Assembly: GCF_905397275.1 (NCBI RefSeq)
Contig: NZ_CAJPUY010000007.1
Location: forward strand, 1-64,000
Length of the DNA stretch: 64,000 nt
Direction: 5' to 3'
Source: Cupriavidus yeoncheonensis
GTDB taxonomy: Bacteria > Pseudomonadota > Gammaproteobacteria > Burkholderiales > Burkholderiaceae
Shown here: positions 9,084-18,333 of the stretch, one piece after another
Layout: every line of letters begins with the position of its first letter
Position numbering within the stretch: position 1 is the stretch's first letter
Program-made: the position numbers and the translations under genes
Notes under the pieces: model-generated
What the model saw: only the letters and a program-made list of their open reading frames with translations
Told to the model about the DNA's origin: nothing
The model's database searches: none

Positions 9084-9368
9084 TTATGCTCGACCATAGA
9101 CATCAGAAATCCGCACGATATCGTCTTCACCAAGATAGGCTCCAGACTGGACCTCAATCAATTCGAGAGGGATCTTTCCGGGATTTTCGCGAGAATGAAT
9201 CTCGCCTATCGCGATGTAAGTGGACTCGTTCTCACTCAGAAGATATTCCTTGTCCCCCTTTCTAATCTTCGCAGTACCAGAAACAACAACCCATTGCTCG
9301 GCTCGATGATGATGCATTTGGAGCGAAAGCGATAGCTTCCGAAATAACTTGCTGGAGGAACGACTCAT
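9084..9368 (-). CDS. Truncated cupin: C-terminal domain of ManC-type mannose-1-phosphate guanylyltransferase/isomerase
   Basis: The 94-residue frame matches only the last ~85 residues of bifunctional ManC/CpsB proteins, the type II phosphomannose isomerase cupin. [20 protein letters not shown] holds the metal-binding histidines, and [16 protein letters not shown] and [19 protein letters not shown] are equally diagnostic. The ~380-residue guanylyltransferase part is missing. The first residues ([11 protein letters not shown]) come from a different reading of DNA that matches the 3' end of rmlA, so the frame is a recombination product. It may still make a small cupin, but isomerase activity without the rest of the protein is doubtful. 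It could equally be called a pseudogene. Confidence 0.75.
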   Translation of the reverse strand: MSRSSSKLFRKLSLSLQMHHHRAEQWVVVSGTAKIRKGDKEYLLSENESTYIAIGEIHSRENPGKIPLELIEVQSGAYLGEDDIVRISDVYGRA

Positions 9369-9410
9369 GGTAATCTGCTATCTTGGTCAGGATCGACAAT
9401 AAAGGAGTCG
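9343..9410 (-). repeat. Decayed partial copy of the rmlA 3' end
   Basis: In one minus-strand frame this stretch reads [20 protein letters not shown]. The C-terminus of intact RmlA (gene at 9973-10851) reads [19 protein letters not shown]. The DNA also matches closely across the last ~28 bases. The copy ends abruptly inside the ManC-type cupin sequence. It marks a past recombination at this spot, probably a replacement of the distal polysaccharide genes. Confidence 0.7.
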
Positions 9411-9421
9411 ATGCTGATAAT

Positions 9422-9976
9422 TCATTCAAATAGCTCGGTGAGCGCATCCAAGGTTGGTGCCATGGCGTCTTTCAACGCCAGGATGGGCTCGCCGTTCAAT
9501 GGCCAATCTATATTTAACTGTCGATCATTCCAATTCAGGGAGCGCTCGTCCGCAGGGAACCAGTAGTCGGTCGTCTTGTAAAGAAATTCGGCATATTCTG
9601 ACGTCACCATGAAGCCATGTGCAAATCCTTCCGGTACCCACAACTGACGCTTATTCACTGCCGACAGCGTTGCGCCAATCCACTTACCGAAGGTGGGTGA
9701 ACTCTTCCTCAGGTCGACAGCCACGTCAAAAACTTCTCCCGCTACTACCCGCACCAATTTCCCCTGGGGATGCCGGATCTGGTAATGCAGCCCGCGCAGT
9801 ACATTCCGTGCCGAACGGGAATGGTTGTCCTGGACAAATGTCCGCTTTAAACCGGTCGATTCCTCAAACTGTCTGGCGTTAAAGCTTTCAAAAAAGCAAC
9901 CTCGCTCATCACCGAACACCTTGGGCTCGATAATCAATACTTCCTGGATCTCAGTGGGTGTGACGACCAAGCTCAT
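9422..9976 (-). CDS. rmlC: dTDP-4-dehydrorhamnose 3,5-epimerase
   Basis: RmlC converts dTDP-4-keto-6-deoxyglucose to dTDP-4-keto-L-rhamnose by double epimerisation; this is the third step to dTDP-L-rhamnose. At 184 residues it has the family's normal length. Visible signatures are [32 protein letters not shown] (the catalytic histidine lies in GLHYQ), [16 protein letters not shown], and VPEGFAHGF with YKTTDYW. The start ATG at 9976 overlaps the rmlA stop (ATGA), so translation is probably coupled. It is the last of the four rml genes, in the order B-D-A-C. Confidence 0.96.
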   Translation of the reverse strand: MSLVVTPTEIQEVLIIEPKVFGDERGCFFESFNARQFEESTGLKRTFVQDNHSRSARNVLRGLHYQIRHPQGKLVRVVAGEVFDVAVDLRKSSPTFGKWIGATLSAVNKRQLWVPEGFAHGFMVTSEYAEFLYKTTDYWFPADERSLNWNDRQLNIDWPLNGEPILALKDAMAPTLDALTELFE

Positions 9977-10851
9977 TTAATCGCTTCCGAGATAACCTGC
10001 TGCAGGTATTTGCCATACCCGTTCTTGGTAAGGGGCGCGGCCAGTACAGCGACCTGTTCGGCGCTAATCCACTTGCTCCGATACGCAATCTCTTCCGGAC
10101 ACGCCACCATCAACCCCTGTCGATTCTGCAGAGTGGCAATAAAGCTGGCCGCCTCCAGCAACGACTCATGCGTCCCCGTATCGAGCCACGCATACCCCCG
10201 CCCCATGATCTCCACATCCAACTGGGCCATCTCGAGATAGCGCTTGTTGACATCGGTGATCTCCAACTCGCCACGGGCCGATGGCTTGATATCCGCAGCG
10301 ATATCGCAAACCTGGTTGTCGTAGAAGTACAGACCGGTCACCGCGTAGTGGGAGCGAGGCTTGGCTGGCTTCTCTTCCAGCGACAGCGCTCGGAAGTTCT
10401 CATCAAACTCCACTACGCCATAGCGCTCGGGATCATGCACGTGATAGGCGAAGACTGTCGCCCCTTCCGTTTGCCCGGCCGAGCGAGTTAATTGGCTTAC
10501 CAAGTCGTGGCCGTGGAAGATGTTGTCGCCAAGGATCAGCGTGGACGGATCATTGCCGATAAATTGGCGACCAATGATGAAGGCCTGGGCTAGGCCATCT
10601 GGGGAGGGTTGCACCGCATATTGCAGATTGATCCCCCACTTGCTGCCGTCGCCAAGCATGTCGACAAATCTTGGCGTGTCTTCCGGCGTCGAGATGATCA
10701 GGATATCCCGAATCCCTGCCAGCATCAGCGTGGACAGCGGATAGTAGATCATTGGCTTGTCGTAGACCGGCAGCAGTTGCTTCGATACCGATCGAGTGAT
10801 CGGATATAGCCGTGTGCCGGAGCCTCCGGCCAGGATAATGCCTTTACGCAT
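9973..10851 (-). CDS. rmlA: Glucose-1-phosphate thymidylyltransferase
   Basis: RmlA joins dTTP and glucose-1-phosphate to give dTDP-glucose, the first committed step to dTDP-L-rhamnose. The 292-residue protein opens with [17 protein letters not shown], the nucleotidyltransferase loop. It has [16 protein letters not shown], the [11 protein letters not shown] metal site, [19 protein letters not shown], and [13 protein letters not shown]. The ATG at 10851 is chosen because the family begins exactly at M(K/R)KGIILAGG, although the frame is open upstream. The C-terminal LQQVISEAI is duplicated in decayed form downstream at about 9.35 kb. Confidence 0.96.
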   Translation of the reverse strand: MRKGIILAGGSGTRLYPITRSVSKQLLPVYDKPMIYYPLSTLMLAGIRDILIISTPEDTPRFVDMLGDGSKWGINLQYAVQPSPDGLAQAFIIGRQFIGNDPSTLILGDNIFHGHDLVSQLTRSAGQTEGATVFAYHVHDPERYGVVEFDENFRALSLEEKPAKPRSHYAVTGLYFYDNQVCDIAADIKPSARGELEITDVNKRYLEMAQLDVEIMGRGYAWLDTGTHESLLEAASFIATLQNRQGLMVACPEEIAYRSKWISAEQVAVLAAPLTKNGYGKYLQQVISEAIK

Positions 10852-10861
10852 GGTGTTTTGC

Positions 10862-11779
10862 TCAGGGGAAGATCTGGTCCAGCAGGTGGTGCACACCGTA
10901 CTGCCAATCTGGAAGATGGATGCCGAAGGCCTGGCGCAACTTGCCGGTGTCCAGGCGCGAGTTGGCAGGGCGCGGTGCATGCAGAGGGTAGGCCGTGGCG
11001 GGAATCGGCTCGATACGCTCCGGGTCTACCTTCAGCTCGATTCCTTTTGCACAGGCATAGCGCAGCACTTCGGTGGCGTAAGCGTGCCAGGTGGTTTCGC
11101 CCGCAGCTGCCAAGTGGTAGATACCAGAGGGGAAGGATGCTCGTTCGCCAAAGAGCCAGTGGTGCGCCACGATCTGCGCGGTCACATCGGCAATCAGCGC
11201 GGCGGTGGTCGGCGCGCCGAACTGGTCGGCAATGACTCGCAGGCTGTCGCGCTCGCGCGCCAAGCGCAGCATGGTCTTGGCGAAGTTGCCACCATGGGCG
11301 CCGGCTACCCAGCAGGTCCTCAGGATTAGTGACTGGGCTCCGGTGGCGGTAATGGCATGTTCGCCGGCAAGCTTGCTCTTGCCGTAGACCGACTGGGGGT
11401 AGACCGGATCAGTTTCGACGTAAGCGCCGTCCTTGGTGCCATCGAAGACGTAATCGGTCGAGTAGTGGACGAGCAGACTGCCGAGCGCTTTGGCTTCCTG
11501 GGCCAGGATGCCGGCGGCCGTGCCGTTGATGGCGAAGGCCAGTTCCGTTTCAGTTTCTGCCTTGTCCACCGCAGTGTAGGCGGCCGGATTGACGATCACA
11601 TCCGGGCGGTACTCGCGCACCACGCGGCGGATCTCGTCCGGGCGCGACAAGTTGCAGCCGGTGCGATCCAGCGCAACCACTCGTCCCAGCGGGGCCAGGC
11701 TGCGGCGCAGCTCGAAGCCGACTTGGCCGTTGCTGCCGGTTACCAGAAAGGTGGGAATGCCGTTCGCCTTAAGCTGCAT
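10862..11779 (-). CDS. rmlD: dTDP-4-dehydrorhamnose reductase
   Basis: RmlD reduces dTDP-4-keto-L-rhamnose to dTDP-L-rhamnose with NAD(P)H. The 305-residue short-chain-dehydrogenase-type protein has the Rossmann loop [11 protein letters not shown] near residue 14, the [16 protein letters not shown] motif, [10 protein letters not shown], and the catalytic YGKSKLAGE (YxxxK). The start ATG at 11779 lies 11 bases inside the rmlB 3' end. The stop lies 10 bases before the rmlA start, so the four genes are tightly packed. Confidence 0.95.
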   Translation of the reverse strand: MQLKANGIPTFLVTGSNGQVGFELRRSLAPLGRVVALDRTGCNLSRPDEIRRVVREYRPDVIVNPAAYTAVDKAETETELAFAINGTAAGILAQEAKALGSLLVHYSTDYVFDGTKDGAYVETDPVYPQSVYGKSKLAGEHAITATGAQSLILRTCWVAGAHGGNFAKTMLRLARERDSLRVIADQFGAPTTAALIADVTAQIVAHHWLFGERASFPSGIYHLAAAGETTWHAYATEVLRYACAKGIELKVDPERIEPIPATAYPLHAPRPANSRLDTGKLRQAFGIHLPDWQYGVHHLLDQIFP

Positions 11780-12836
11780 ACTGCTTCGTCAGCCAGTTTC
11801 GATAATCGCCCGACATCACATCCTCGACCCAGGCTTGGTTGTCCAGGTACCATTGCACAGTCTTGCGCAACCCGGTCTCAAAGGTTTCCGCGGGTTTCCA
11901 GCCCAGTTCGCGCTCGAGTTTGCGGGCGTCGATGGCATAGCGGCGGTCGTGGCCGGGGCGGTCCTTGACGAAGGTGATCTGGTCACGGTGCGAACTGGCC
12001 GCCTTGGGGCGCAGTTCATCGAGCAGGTCGCACAGGGTGTGGACCACGTCGAGGTTTGTCTTTTCGTTCCATCCGCCCACGTTATAGGTCTCGCCGAGGC
12101 GGCCGCGTGCCAGCACTTCCCGGATGGCGGCGCAGTGGTCGCTCACGTAGAGCCAGTCGCGCACATTGAGGCCGTCGCCGTAGACTGGCAGCGGCTTGCC
12201 AGCTAATGCGTTGTTGATCATCAAGGGGATCAGCTTTTCGGGGAAGTGGTAGGGGCCGTAGTTGTTCGAGCAGTTGGTGGTCAGCACCGGCAGCCCGTAG
12301 GTGTGGTAGTAGGCCCGCACTAGGTGGTCGGACGCGGCCTTGGAGGCCGAATACGGGCTGTTTGGCTGGTAACCAGTGGTTTCCGAGAAATGCGGATCGT
12401 TGGGCCCCAGGGAGCCGAAAACTTCGTCGGTGGAGACGTGCAGGAAGCGAAAAGCCGCCTTGCCGACGTCATCCAGGCCCCCCCAGTAGGCTCGCGCGGC
12501 TTCGAGCAGAGTGAAAGTACCGACGATATTTGTCTGGATGAATTCGCCGGGGCCGTGGATGGAGCGGTCGACGTGGCTCTCGGCTGCAAAGTGCACCACC
12601 GCGCGAGGCTTATGGGCGGCAAACAGCTTGTCCAGGGCGGCGCGGTCGCAAATGTCGGTCTGGGAGAAGATATGGCGAGCGTCGCCTTTCAACGAGGCCA
12701 GGGTCTTGCGATTGCCTGCGTAGGTCAGCTTGTCGACGTTAATGATGCCGTCGGCCCCATCCTTGCGCAGCCAGTCCAGGACGAAGTTGGCGCCAATGAA
12801 GCCGGCACCGCCGGTGACGAGAATATCTCTTGTCAT
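11769..12836 (-). CDS. rmlB: dTDP-glucose 4,6-dehydratase
   Basis: RmlB oxidises and dehydrates dTDP-glucose to dTDP-4-keto-6-deoxyglucose, step two of the rhamnose pathway. The 355-residue protein has the NAD-binding start [14 protein letters not shown], then THV-type [25 protein letters not shown], and the [11 protein letters not shown] catalytic tyrosine/lysine region. The ATG at 12836 matches the family start; an in-frame TTG seven codons earlier is less likely. A terminator-like hairpin sits only about 20 bases upstream of this ATG, so expression of rmlBDAC may depend on read-through or on a promoter that is not obvious. Confidence 0.96.
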   Translation of the reverse strand: MTRDILVTGGAGFIGANFVLDWLRKDGADGIINVDKLTYAGNRKTLASLKGDARHIFSQTDICDRAALDKLFAAHKPRAVVHFAAESHVDRSIHGPGEFIQTNIVGTFTLLEAARAYWGGLDDVGKAAFRFLHVSTDEVFGSLGPNDPHFSETTGYQPNSPYSASKAASDHLVRAYYHTYGLPVLTTNCSNNYGPYHFPEKLIPLMINNALAGKPLPVYGDGLNVRDWLYVSDHCAAIREVLARGRLGETYNVGGWNEKTNLDVVHTLCDLLDELRPKAASSHRDQITFVKDRPGHDRRYAIDARKLERELGWKPAETFETGLRKTVQWYLDNQAWVEDVMSGDYRNWLTKQYAA

Positions 12837-12855
12837 TAGAAAACTGAAGGATCTC

Positions 12856-12880
12856 AAAAAAAAGGGCGCATGGCCCCTTA
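12856..12880 (-). terminator. Terminator-like hairpin with T-run between glycosylphosphotransferase and rmlB
   Basis: On the minus strand an AGGGGC...GCCCTT stem with a five-base loop is followed by eight T residues. It sits after the glycosylphosphotransferase gene and about 20 bases before the rmlB start codon. The stem is short (about six pairs, one of them a wobble), so efficiency may be partial, which would make it an attenuator. Confidence 0.5.
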
Positions 12881-12981
12881 ATCAAATGCAAGGAAGAGTG
12901 GCGTGTGCCGTGATCGGCCTTACTTAGCCTTGCTTGCGCACAGGTTGCGTGCAGATATGCACCAATCGCGCCCGTATTTGT

Positions 12982-14388
12982 TCAGTATGCATTTCGACCG
13001 GTCCATCCCCTGAATGTAGTCCAGAAGATAATCTTCAAATCCATCCCAAACGACCAATTCCGAATGTAGAAGATGTCATGCTCGACCCGCTTCGCCATCT
13101 TATCCAGCGTGTCCGTCTCTCCCCGATACCCATTGATCTGCGCCCATCCCGTAATCCCGGGCTTGACGCGATGGCGCAACATATAGAGATCGAGCTGTTC
13201 CTTATACATATCGTTGTGTGCCATCGCATGCGGTCGCGGCCCTACAACGCTCATCTCCCCGCGCAGTACGTTAATGAACTGCGGAAGTTCATCTAGGCTC
13301 GTACGCCGGAGGAAGGCACCGATGGGTGTCACGCGGCTGTCGCCTTTTCTTGCTTGCGTGACGGTTTCATGCTCCGTATGCACCTTCATGCTGCGGAACT
13401 TGTAGACATGGATCACGCGGCCATCCAGACCAAGGCGTTCCTGCTTGAAGAATGCAGGACCAGGCGAGCCTCTCTTGATCAGCAGGGCAATGGCCACCAG
13501 GAGCGGGGATAGCAGGGTCAGCACCACGGCAGCGAATGTGCGATCGAATGCTCCCTTGACCAGGCCGCGCACGCCCAGCGAAGGCGGCCGGTTCAGCTCC
13601 ACCGCCGGCATGCCCATGAAGTCCTGCATCCGGTGATTCAGCAACTCGAACTCCATCAGGCTGGGCATCCACTTGATGTCGATGAAGTCGTTACGCAGCG
13701 TGTAGGCAATGCTCTGCATCTGACGTGAAGCACCGATGGGCAGGGTGATCCAGATTTCATCAACGTGGTGCTTGCGGGCGAAGCCGGCGATGTGATCACT
13801 GTCTTCAATCCGTGGAATGCTTTCTGGCGTGGCATCTTCGGGGCCAGCGTAGATGCCCGCGACGCGGAAGCCGCTCCAGCGGCTTGCCGTAGCGCGACGG
13901 TACATTTCCTGACCGGTGATGCCAAAGCCCACGATCAGCACATGCTTGGCGTTGCGGCCGACGCCGCGTGCCAGCGACAGCAGGCTGTAGGTCACAATCC
14001 GCAGGGCTAGCAAGGCGACCACGGTTCCCGCATACCAGTACGCCGCCCAAAGCCGCGAAAGCGAGCCCGCCTGATGCATCAAGAAACTCATCAGGATGCC
14101 GATAAGCCAGACAAGCGACCATGCGGCCACTAGCCGGGCGACGAGCGAAAGAAAGCTGCGGCCGCGCCAGGAGGTGTACAGGTCGAACCTCGGCAGCACG
14201 ATCAGCGCTACCACACAGCTGAAGTAAATGATGAACTGATGGATGGGGGCGGCTACTGCGAAGTCAGGGGAGAAGCGCAACTCGGTGGCAAGAAAGCCGG
14301 CCAGCCAGATGGTGCTCACGTCTGCCAGGCGCACTGCAATGGCCAGCGAATCGTGATGCTTCACAAACATGTTGCGATAAATTCCCAT
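12982..14388 (-). CDS. Undecaprenyl-phosphate sugar-1-phosphate transferase (WcaJ/polyprenyl glycosylphosphotransferase)
   Basis: This 468-residue inner-membrane enzyme starts polysaccharide assembly by moving a sugar-1-phosphate, probably glucose-1-phosphate, to undecaprenyl phosphate. It has four predicted N-terminal membrane helices, a CoA-binding-like Rossmann domain (VLIVGFGITGQEM near residue 150), and a fifth helix near residue 280. The C-terminal Bac_transf domain is clear: VYKFRSMKV, RRTSLDELPQFINVLRGEMS, VGPRPHA, and KPGITGWAQINGYRGET. The length and domain order match WcaJ/GumD-type PglC-superfamily proteins. It is the first gene of the minus-strand cluster, and about 840 bases without a gene lie upstream. 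Confidence 0.92.
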   Translation of the reverse strand: MGIYRNMFVKHHDSLAIAVRLADVSTIWLAGFLATELRFSPDFAVAAPIHQFIIYFSCVVALIVLPRFDLYTSWRGRSFLSLVARLVAAWSLVWLIGILMSFLMHQAGSLSRLWAAYWYAGTVVALLALRIVTYSLLSLARGVGRNAKHVLIVGFGITGQEMYRRATASRWSGFRVAGIYAGPEDATPESIPRIEDSDHIAGFARKHHVDEIWITLPIGASRQMQSIAYTLRNDFIDIKWMPSLMEFELLNHRMQDFMGMPAVELNRPPSLGVRGLVKGAFDRTFAAVVLTLLSPLLVAIALLIKRGSPGPAFFKQERLGLDGRVIHVYKFRSMKVHTEHETVTQARKGDSRVTPIGAFLRRTSLDELPQFINVLRGEMSVVGPRPHAMAHNDMYKEQLDLYMLRHRVKPGITGWAQINGYRGETDTLDKMAKRVEHDIFYIRNWSFGMDLKIIFWTTFRGWTGRNAY

Positions 14389-15229
14389 GCTTACCCCGGA
14401 TGGCGTTGTCCCTCCGGCCTGCGCGGATGCGCACGGCTGGATATCCCCGTCGAAACAAAACCCATAGGGCAGGACCGCGCCAGACCCAGTGGCAATGTGC
14501 CAAAACCGAGTAGCGTGATATTTTTGATACTTATATTAGTGGCGGCACATTAGCATACATGTAGTGAATCCAGCAAACCGAGACGGGGCTTGTCCTGCAC
14601 CACTTTTCCCGGGGCGTTGCGGCTTTGCAGCATGTCACCCGTTCGGGGGCTGCGCGGCCTGGGGCGTCTGTGGCAAAACGCAATCGCATCAGGGCGGAGT
14701 TGTCGCTTCAGCCGGTTCTGATCCCCCGCTTGGTGGGGATTGCAGCGCCTTCCCATACGGCTTTTAATCCGCCGCTGTGAGGTGTGTTGCGGTGCGCCAA
14801 GCCGGCGTCGTGTGCCCTCGCGCCAGTTGGCAAGCTCTGCCTGGCGAAGGTGTCGCTGCAATGGGTGACACCAACATTGTGGCCGAGGGCTGATCCTGCA
14901 ACCGCCCAAAGCAAGACGCCACGCCTTGTCGAACCTATCCGGCACCCGAGGCCAGTTCACGGGCGGCGAGCGGCCCTTGGGTGTTTGGCACCCCCGCAGT
15001 CGCGCTATTGACACAGCGGTGTAACAATTGCGATCCGAATATATGCGGAAATTGCTGACGTGATGATTTTGGTATTTTTTTGGAATTTCTGCGGTAGACT
15101 TTCGCCGCAAAGTTTCCCCGCGGGGACACAGGGCGGGGAGAGGGCATTAGAAGATCAAAACGTAGCCGTTGGCACCGATAAATGGTGTCGACAGAAATGC
15201 ACTTATTGACGATGGGTTGGAGAAAAACA
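14389..15229. other. Gene-free divergent intergenic region
   Basis: About 840 bases separate the minus-strand polysaccharide cluster from the plus-strand lipoprotein gene. A 186-codon minus-strand frame (14550-15110) is rich in Arg, Pro and His with no recognisable motif, and is probably not a gene. Promoters for both divergent units must lie here, but no convincing -35/-10 pair was found. Local A+T-rich patches at about 14515-14555 and 15035-15095 are the likeliest sites. Confidence 0.5.
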
Positions 15230-16939
15230 ATGCAAGCGAGTCTCTCGAAACGTTTTACGCTGGCGGCAGCAGCTTCCGCGGCCATGCTGCTGGCGGCTTG
15301 TGGCGGTGGCGGCGGTGATAGCGGCAGCAGCGGTACCCCTTCGGCCACCATCAGCGGCAAGGCAGTCGACTTCTACCTGTCCGGCGCGACGGTGAGTTTC
15401 CTGGACTGCAAGGATTCGGCTGGCAAGGCGCTGACGGTCGTCACGGGCGCCAACGGCGATTTCACCTTCCCGGCAAACTGCACCAAGAGCGCGCTGTCAG
15501 TGTCGGGCGGTACTGACATTGGTACCGGCCTGCCATTCAACGGCGTGATGCAGGCACCGGCGGTGGATTACCGCGCCGGCGTGACACCCATGATCAGCCC
15601 GCTGACCACGCTGGTGGCACAACTGGGTGCGGACCAGGCTGCCGCGCTGGCCACCAAGCTCGGCCTGAGCGGCAAGGACCTGCTGAACGCGGATCCGCTG
15701 ACGGATGCCGACGTGCTGAAGGCAGCTGTAGTGGTGCAGCAGTTGGTTGAGCAGATCAGCAAGACGCTGCAAGGCGTGGCAACTGGCGCCGGTGGCAGCC
15801 TGAGCGCGGATGCGGCCGCTGCCGCCGCCGCGAAGGCCGTGGCAAGCGTGGTCAGCAGCGGCAGCGGTACGGCCGACCTGTCGAGCGCGTCCACCGTTTC
15901 CGCTGCCATCAAGGCTTCCGTGAAGAATGCACAGTCCAGCCTGCCGTCCACCCTGCAGAGCAGTATCGACACCGTTGCCACCAACGTGGCAGCGCTGGCC
16001 GCTCCGCTCGTGAGCAAGCAGATCGGCGATGTGAATACGGCGCTGGGCACGATCAAGCTGGGCGGCAATGCAGCGTCCACCGTGGCGGCGCTCAAGGGCA
16101 ACGGTGCCCTGAATGCGCTGAAGGACAGCAGCCAGTCCACGCTGTCGACCACGCTGGCTTCCAGCACGTCCGCCTCCGTGCTGACCGACGGCAACAATGC
16201 TTCCAAGCTAGCCGATCTGGGTAACGCCGTGGCGACTGGTTCGGCGGACGACGTGCAGAGCAAGGCCGGTGCCATTCAGGGCCTCGACAGCGGCAAGCTG
16301 AACACCATCGTCAGCAAGGTCACGCTGAATGACTACCTGCAAGCCAGCAACGTCACGATTAATGGCCTGTCCACGACGCTGGGCGATCAGATGTCGGCCA
16401 CCGGCAACCTGTCGGACGTCAAGGCGGTGCTCAAGGAAATCGGCGCGCCGTTCGGCACGGGCGCTGCCGACATCCGCGTGGGCCTGCACTACAGCTACAA
16501 GGGCAACACGGTTGACGTGATCTTCGAGAAGGTGTCCCTGGTCTTCAGCGGTGGCAACCTGGTGTCGGCGACGTTCCCGGCCAATACCAACTTCTCGTTC
16601 CGCGTGACCGGCAGCCTGCCCGCTTCCGCCACGCTGTCCAACGTGTCCGCCGACAACCTGTTCTCCAGCGGCAACGGCCAGTTCACGCTGCCGTTTGCGG
16701 CGATCCTGAACAAGGTGAAGAACAGTGGCGCGCTGACCGATGCGCAGTTCGCCGCGCTGGCGCCGAAGGCCCCTGGCAGTGTGGACGTTGCCTTTGCCGT
16801 GGCTGGTGTTGATGGCTCGGACGTCAAGCTTGGCATTGGCACCGGTACCGCGGCGAAGTACACCAGCAAGGTCTCCGTGCAAACCGCGGGCGGCCAGGTC
16901 AGCGGCTATGGCCTGAAGTCGACCATCACGCTTAACTAA
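15230..16939 (+). CDS. Large Ala/Ser/Thr-rich lipoprotein
   Basis: A 569-residue protein with a lipoprotein signal: positively charged start, hydrophobic stretch, and lipobox MLLAAC with Cys24 as the lipidated residue, followed by a Gly/Ser spacer (GGGGGDSGSSG). Residues about 38-100 look like a small beta-sandwich of the carboxypeptidase-regulatory type (SGKAVDFYLSGATV, then GANGDFTFP). The remainder is low-complexity, rich in A, S, T, V and L, and probably helical. The ATG at 15230 is chosen for its GGAGA ribosome site eight bases upstream; the frame is open further upstream. A beta-barrel protein follows in the same direction. Function is unknown; a cell-surface lipoprotein is the safest reading. 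Confidence 0.75.
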   Translation: MQASLSKRFTLAAAASAAMLLAACGGGGGDSGSSGTPSATISGKAVDFYLSGATVSFLDCKDSAGKALTVVTGANGDFTFPANCTKSALSVSGGTDIGTGLPFNGVMQAPAVDYRAGVTPMISPLTTLVAQLGADQAAALATKLGLSGKDLLNADPLTDADVLKAAVVVQQLVEQISKTLQGVATGAGGSLSADAAAAAAAKAVASVVSSGSGTADLSSASTVSAAIKASVKNAQSSLPSTLQSSIDTVATNVAALAAPLVSKQIGDVNTALGTIKLGGNAASTVAALKGNGALNALKDSSQSTLSTTLASSTSASVLTDGNNASKLADLGNAVATGSADDVQSKAGAIQGLDSGKLNTIVSKVTLNDYLQASNVTINGLSTTLGDQMSATGNLSDVKAVLKEIGAPFGTGAADIRVGLHYSYKGNTVDVIFEKVSLVFSGGNLVSATFPANTNFSFRVTGSLPASATLSNVSADNLFSSGNGQFTLPFAAILNKVKNSGALTDAQFAALAPKAPGSVDVAFAVAGVDGSDVKLGIGTGTAAKYTSKVSVQTAGGQVSGYGLKSTITLN

Positions 16940-17113
16940 GCAGTCGATTCGCTTCTGGCAGACGCTCCGCGGTGCGGGGCGTCACCGGGCGTTCGCGCAC
17001 TGCCGCTTTGCGGCGTGTGTCGCGGCCGCCCGGTTTTGTTGTTTACGTGGCCGGGCAAATTCGGTCCGCGGCTCATTCGTTTTGCAGGACGCTCGCGTCC
17101 TCCGGAGTTCACG

Positions 17114-18241
17114 ATGTTCGAGTTTTGTTCGCGCCGAACCCTGGCCACGGCGGTGGCGGCGTTTGGCCTGACAGCCGCCGGCACGGCGCTGGCTGCATCG
17201 GAAGATGTTTTCCTGCGTGCGGAGCCGACCACCGGCGAGTTCACCGGCTTTCGCGCAGAGGGCAGTTTTGACGCGGTGAACAAGGCGCTGGATGTCTTCA
17301 ACCTGCGCAGCCAGGGCGGGAGCGGTCCGACGCCCGACAACGCCGGCGACTATCGCGGTGGCCGGGTCATGCTTGGCTACAAGTTCTCGTCCTACTGGTC
17401 GGGCGCCGCCACGTATTTGCGCCGCAATATCGACTACGGCCAGGACACCAACAGCATCGACACCTGGCAGCTCGCGCTGCACTACGATCCGCTGGCCGAG
17501 CCGGGCGCGCGTGATCGCCTGATCTTCCGTTTTTCCCTGTGGGGTGACCGCGCGGGTTCGGTCAGCAAGACATCGCCCACGCAGGTACGCGGCACCACCT
17601 TCGGCCAGATCCGGGTCAATGACCCCAACGATTTCCAGGCGCAGGCCGACATGATTTTCTCGGGCCAGCTGAGCGAGCGCAGTACGCTGACCGGCTTTCT
17701 CGGGGGCGGCTTCAGCAACGTTTCGGTGGGCGATCTGAGCGCGCAGGTGCGCCGCGGTAACTGCAATTTCAATGTCAATATCGGCTCGGACAACATCGCC
17801 AACGGCACGCTCGCCGCGCCTTGTCGCGTCGGTGGGTCCGTGTTGCAGGACGCTTCGTTTTCCGCCAATGCTTCGCAGTTCGGGCTCGACGTCAGCAAGG
17901 ACCTGAACTACACGGCCGCCTTCCTCACCGCTGGCGCATCCTGGCGCTGGAAGTACGAGCGCTTCTCGAGCCAGCTCGGCTATCAGTTCCAGTACCTGTT
18001 CCGCAGCAATATCGACGACCGCTTGTCGAGCTTCGGCGTGTCGCCGATCAAGTCCAACCATACCCTGGGGCTTGAGCTTGCCTACGCCGTGGTGAAGGAC
18101 GTGGAGCTGTACGTGCGCGGACAGGCGTTCAAGTACAACTTCGTTGGGACCATTCCGTTCTTGTACAACGCCGCAACGGCGGGGCGGATGGACCGCTACT
18201 ACGGCTACGCGTCGATAGGCGTGCGGTTTTCGGGCTTCTGA
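17114..18241 (+). CDS. Outer-membrane beta-barrel protein (unknown function)
   Basis: A 375-residue protein with a signal peptide ending in AAGTALA (cleavage before ASEDVF, near residue 28). The mature part shows alternating hydrophobic and polar residues, with repeated aromatic strand ends, e.g. GYKFSSYWSGAATYL, LIFRFSLWGDR and WRWKYERFSSQLGYQF. It ends in GYASIGVRFSGF, the C-terminal phenylalanine typical of BAM substrates. The two cysteines in the middle could form a loop disulphide. A GGAG ribosome site precedes the ATG. It lies 174 bases after the lipoprotein gene, and the two may form an outer-membrane pair. No specific porin or receptor family is recognised. Confidence 0.75.
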   Translation: MFEFCSRRTLATAVAAFGLTAAGTALAASEDVFLRAEPTTGEFTGFRAEGSFDAVNKALDVFNLRSQGGSGPTPDNAGDYRGGRVMLGYKFSSYWSGAATYLRRNIDYGQDTNSIDTWQLALHYDPLAEPGARDRLIFRFSLWGDRAGSVSKTSPTQVRGTTFGQIRVNDPNDFQAQADMIFSGQLSERSTLTGFLGGGFSNVSVGDLSAQVRRGNCNFNVNIGSDNIANGTLAAPCRVGGSVLQDASFSANASQFGLDVSKDLNYTAAFLTAGASWRWKYERFSSQLGYQFQYLFRSNIDDRLSSFGVSPIKSNHTLGLELAYAVVKDVELYVRGQAFKYNFVGTIPFLYNAATAGRMDRYYGYASIGVRFSGF

Positions 18242-18291
18242 GGGCAGGGCGGTTCTCCTGATGTAGTGCTGCCAGACCGCTCGTCTTGCTA

Positions 18292-18314
18292 TCCTCTCCC
18301 GGGCTGGGAGAGGA
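18292..18314. terminator. Perfect 9-bp inverted repeat between convergent genes
   Basis: TCCTCTCCC and GGGAGAGGA flank a 5-base loop. The site lies between the beta-barrel gene and the convergent small gene at 18334, where a shared terminator would be expected. There is no T-run, so it is either a weak or Rho-assisted terminator or an unrelated palindrome. Confidence 0.4.
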
Positions 18315-18333
18315 CAACCGACGCCGGGCCGCT

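Noticed and set aside
14550..15110. A 186-codon minus-strand frame in the gap before the polysaccharide cluster
   Set aside because: It has odd composition (Arg, Pro, His, Cys), no ribosome site or family motif, and lies in non-coding-like DNA.
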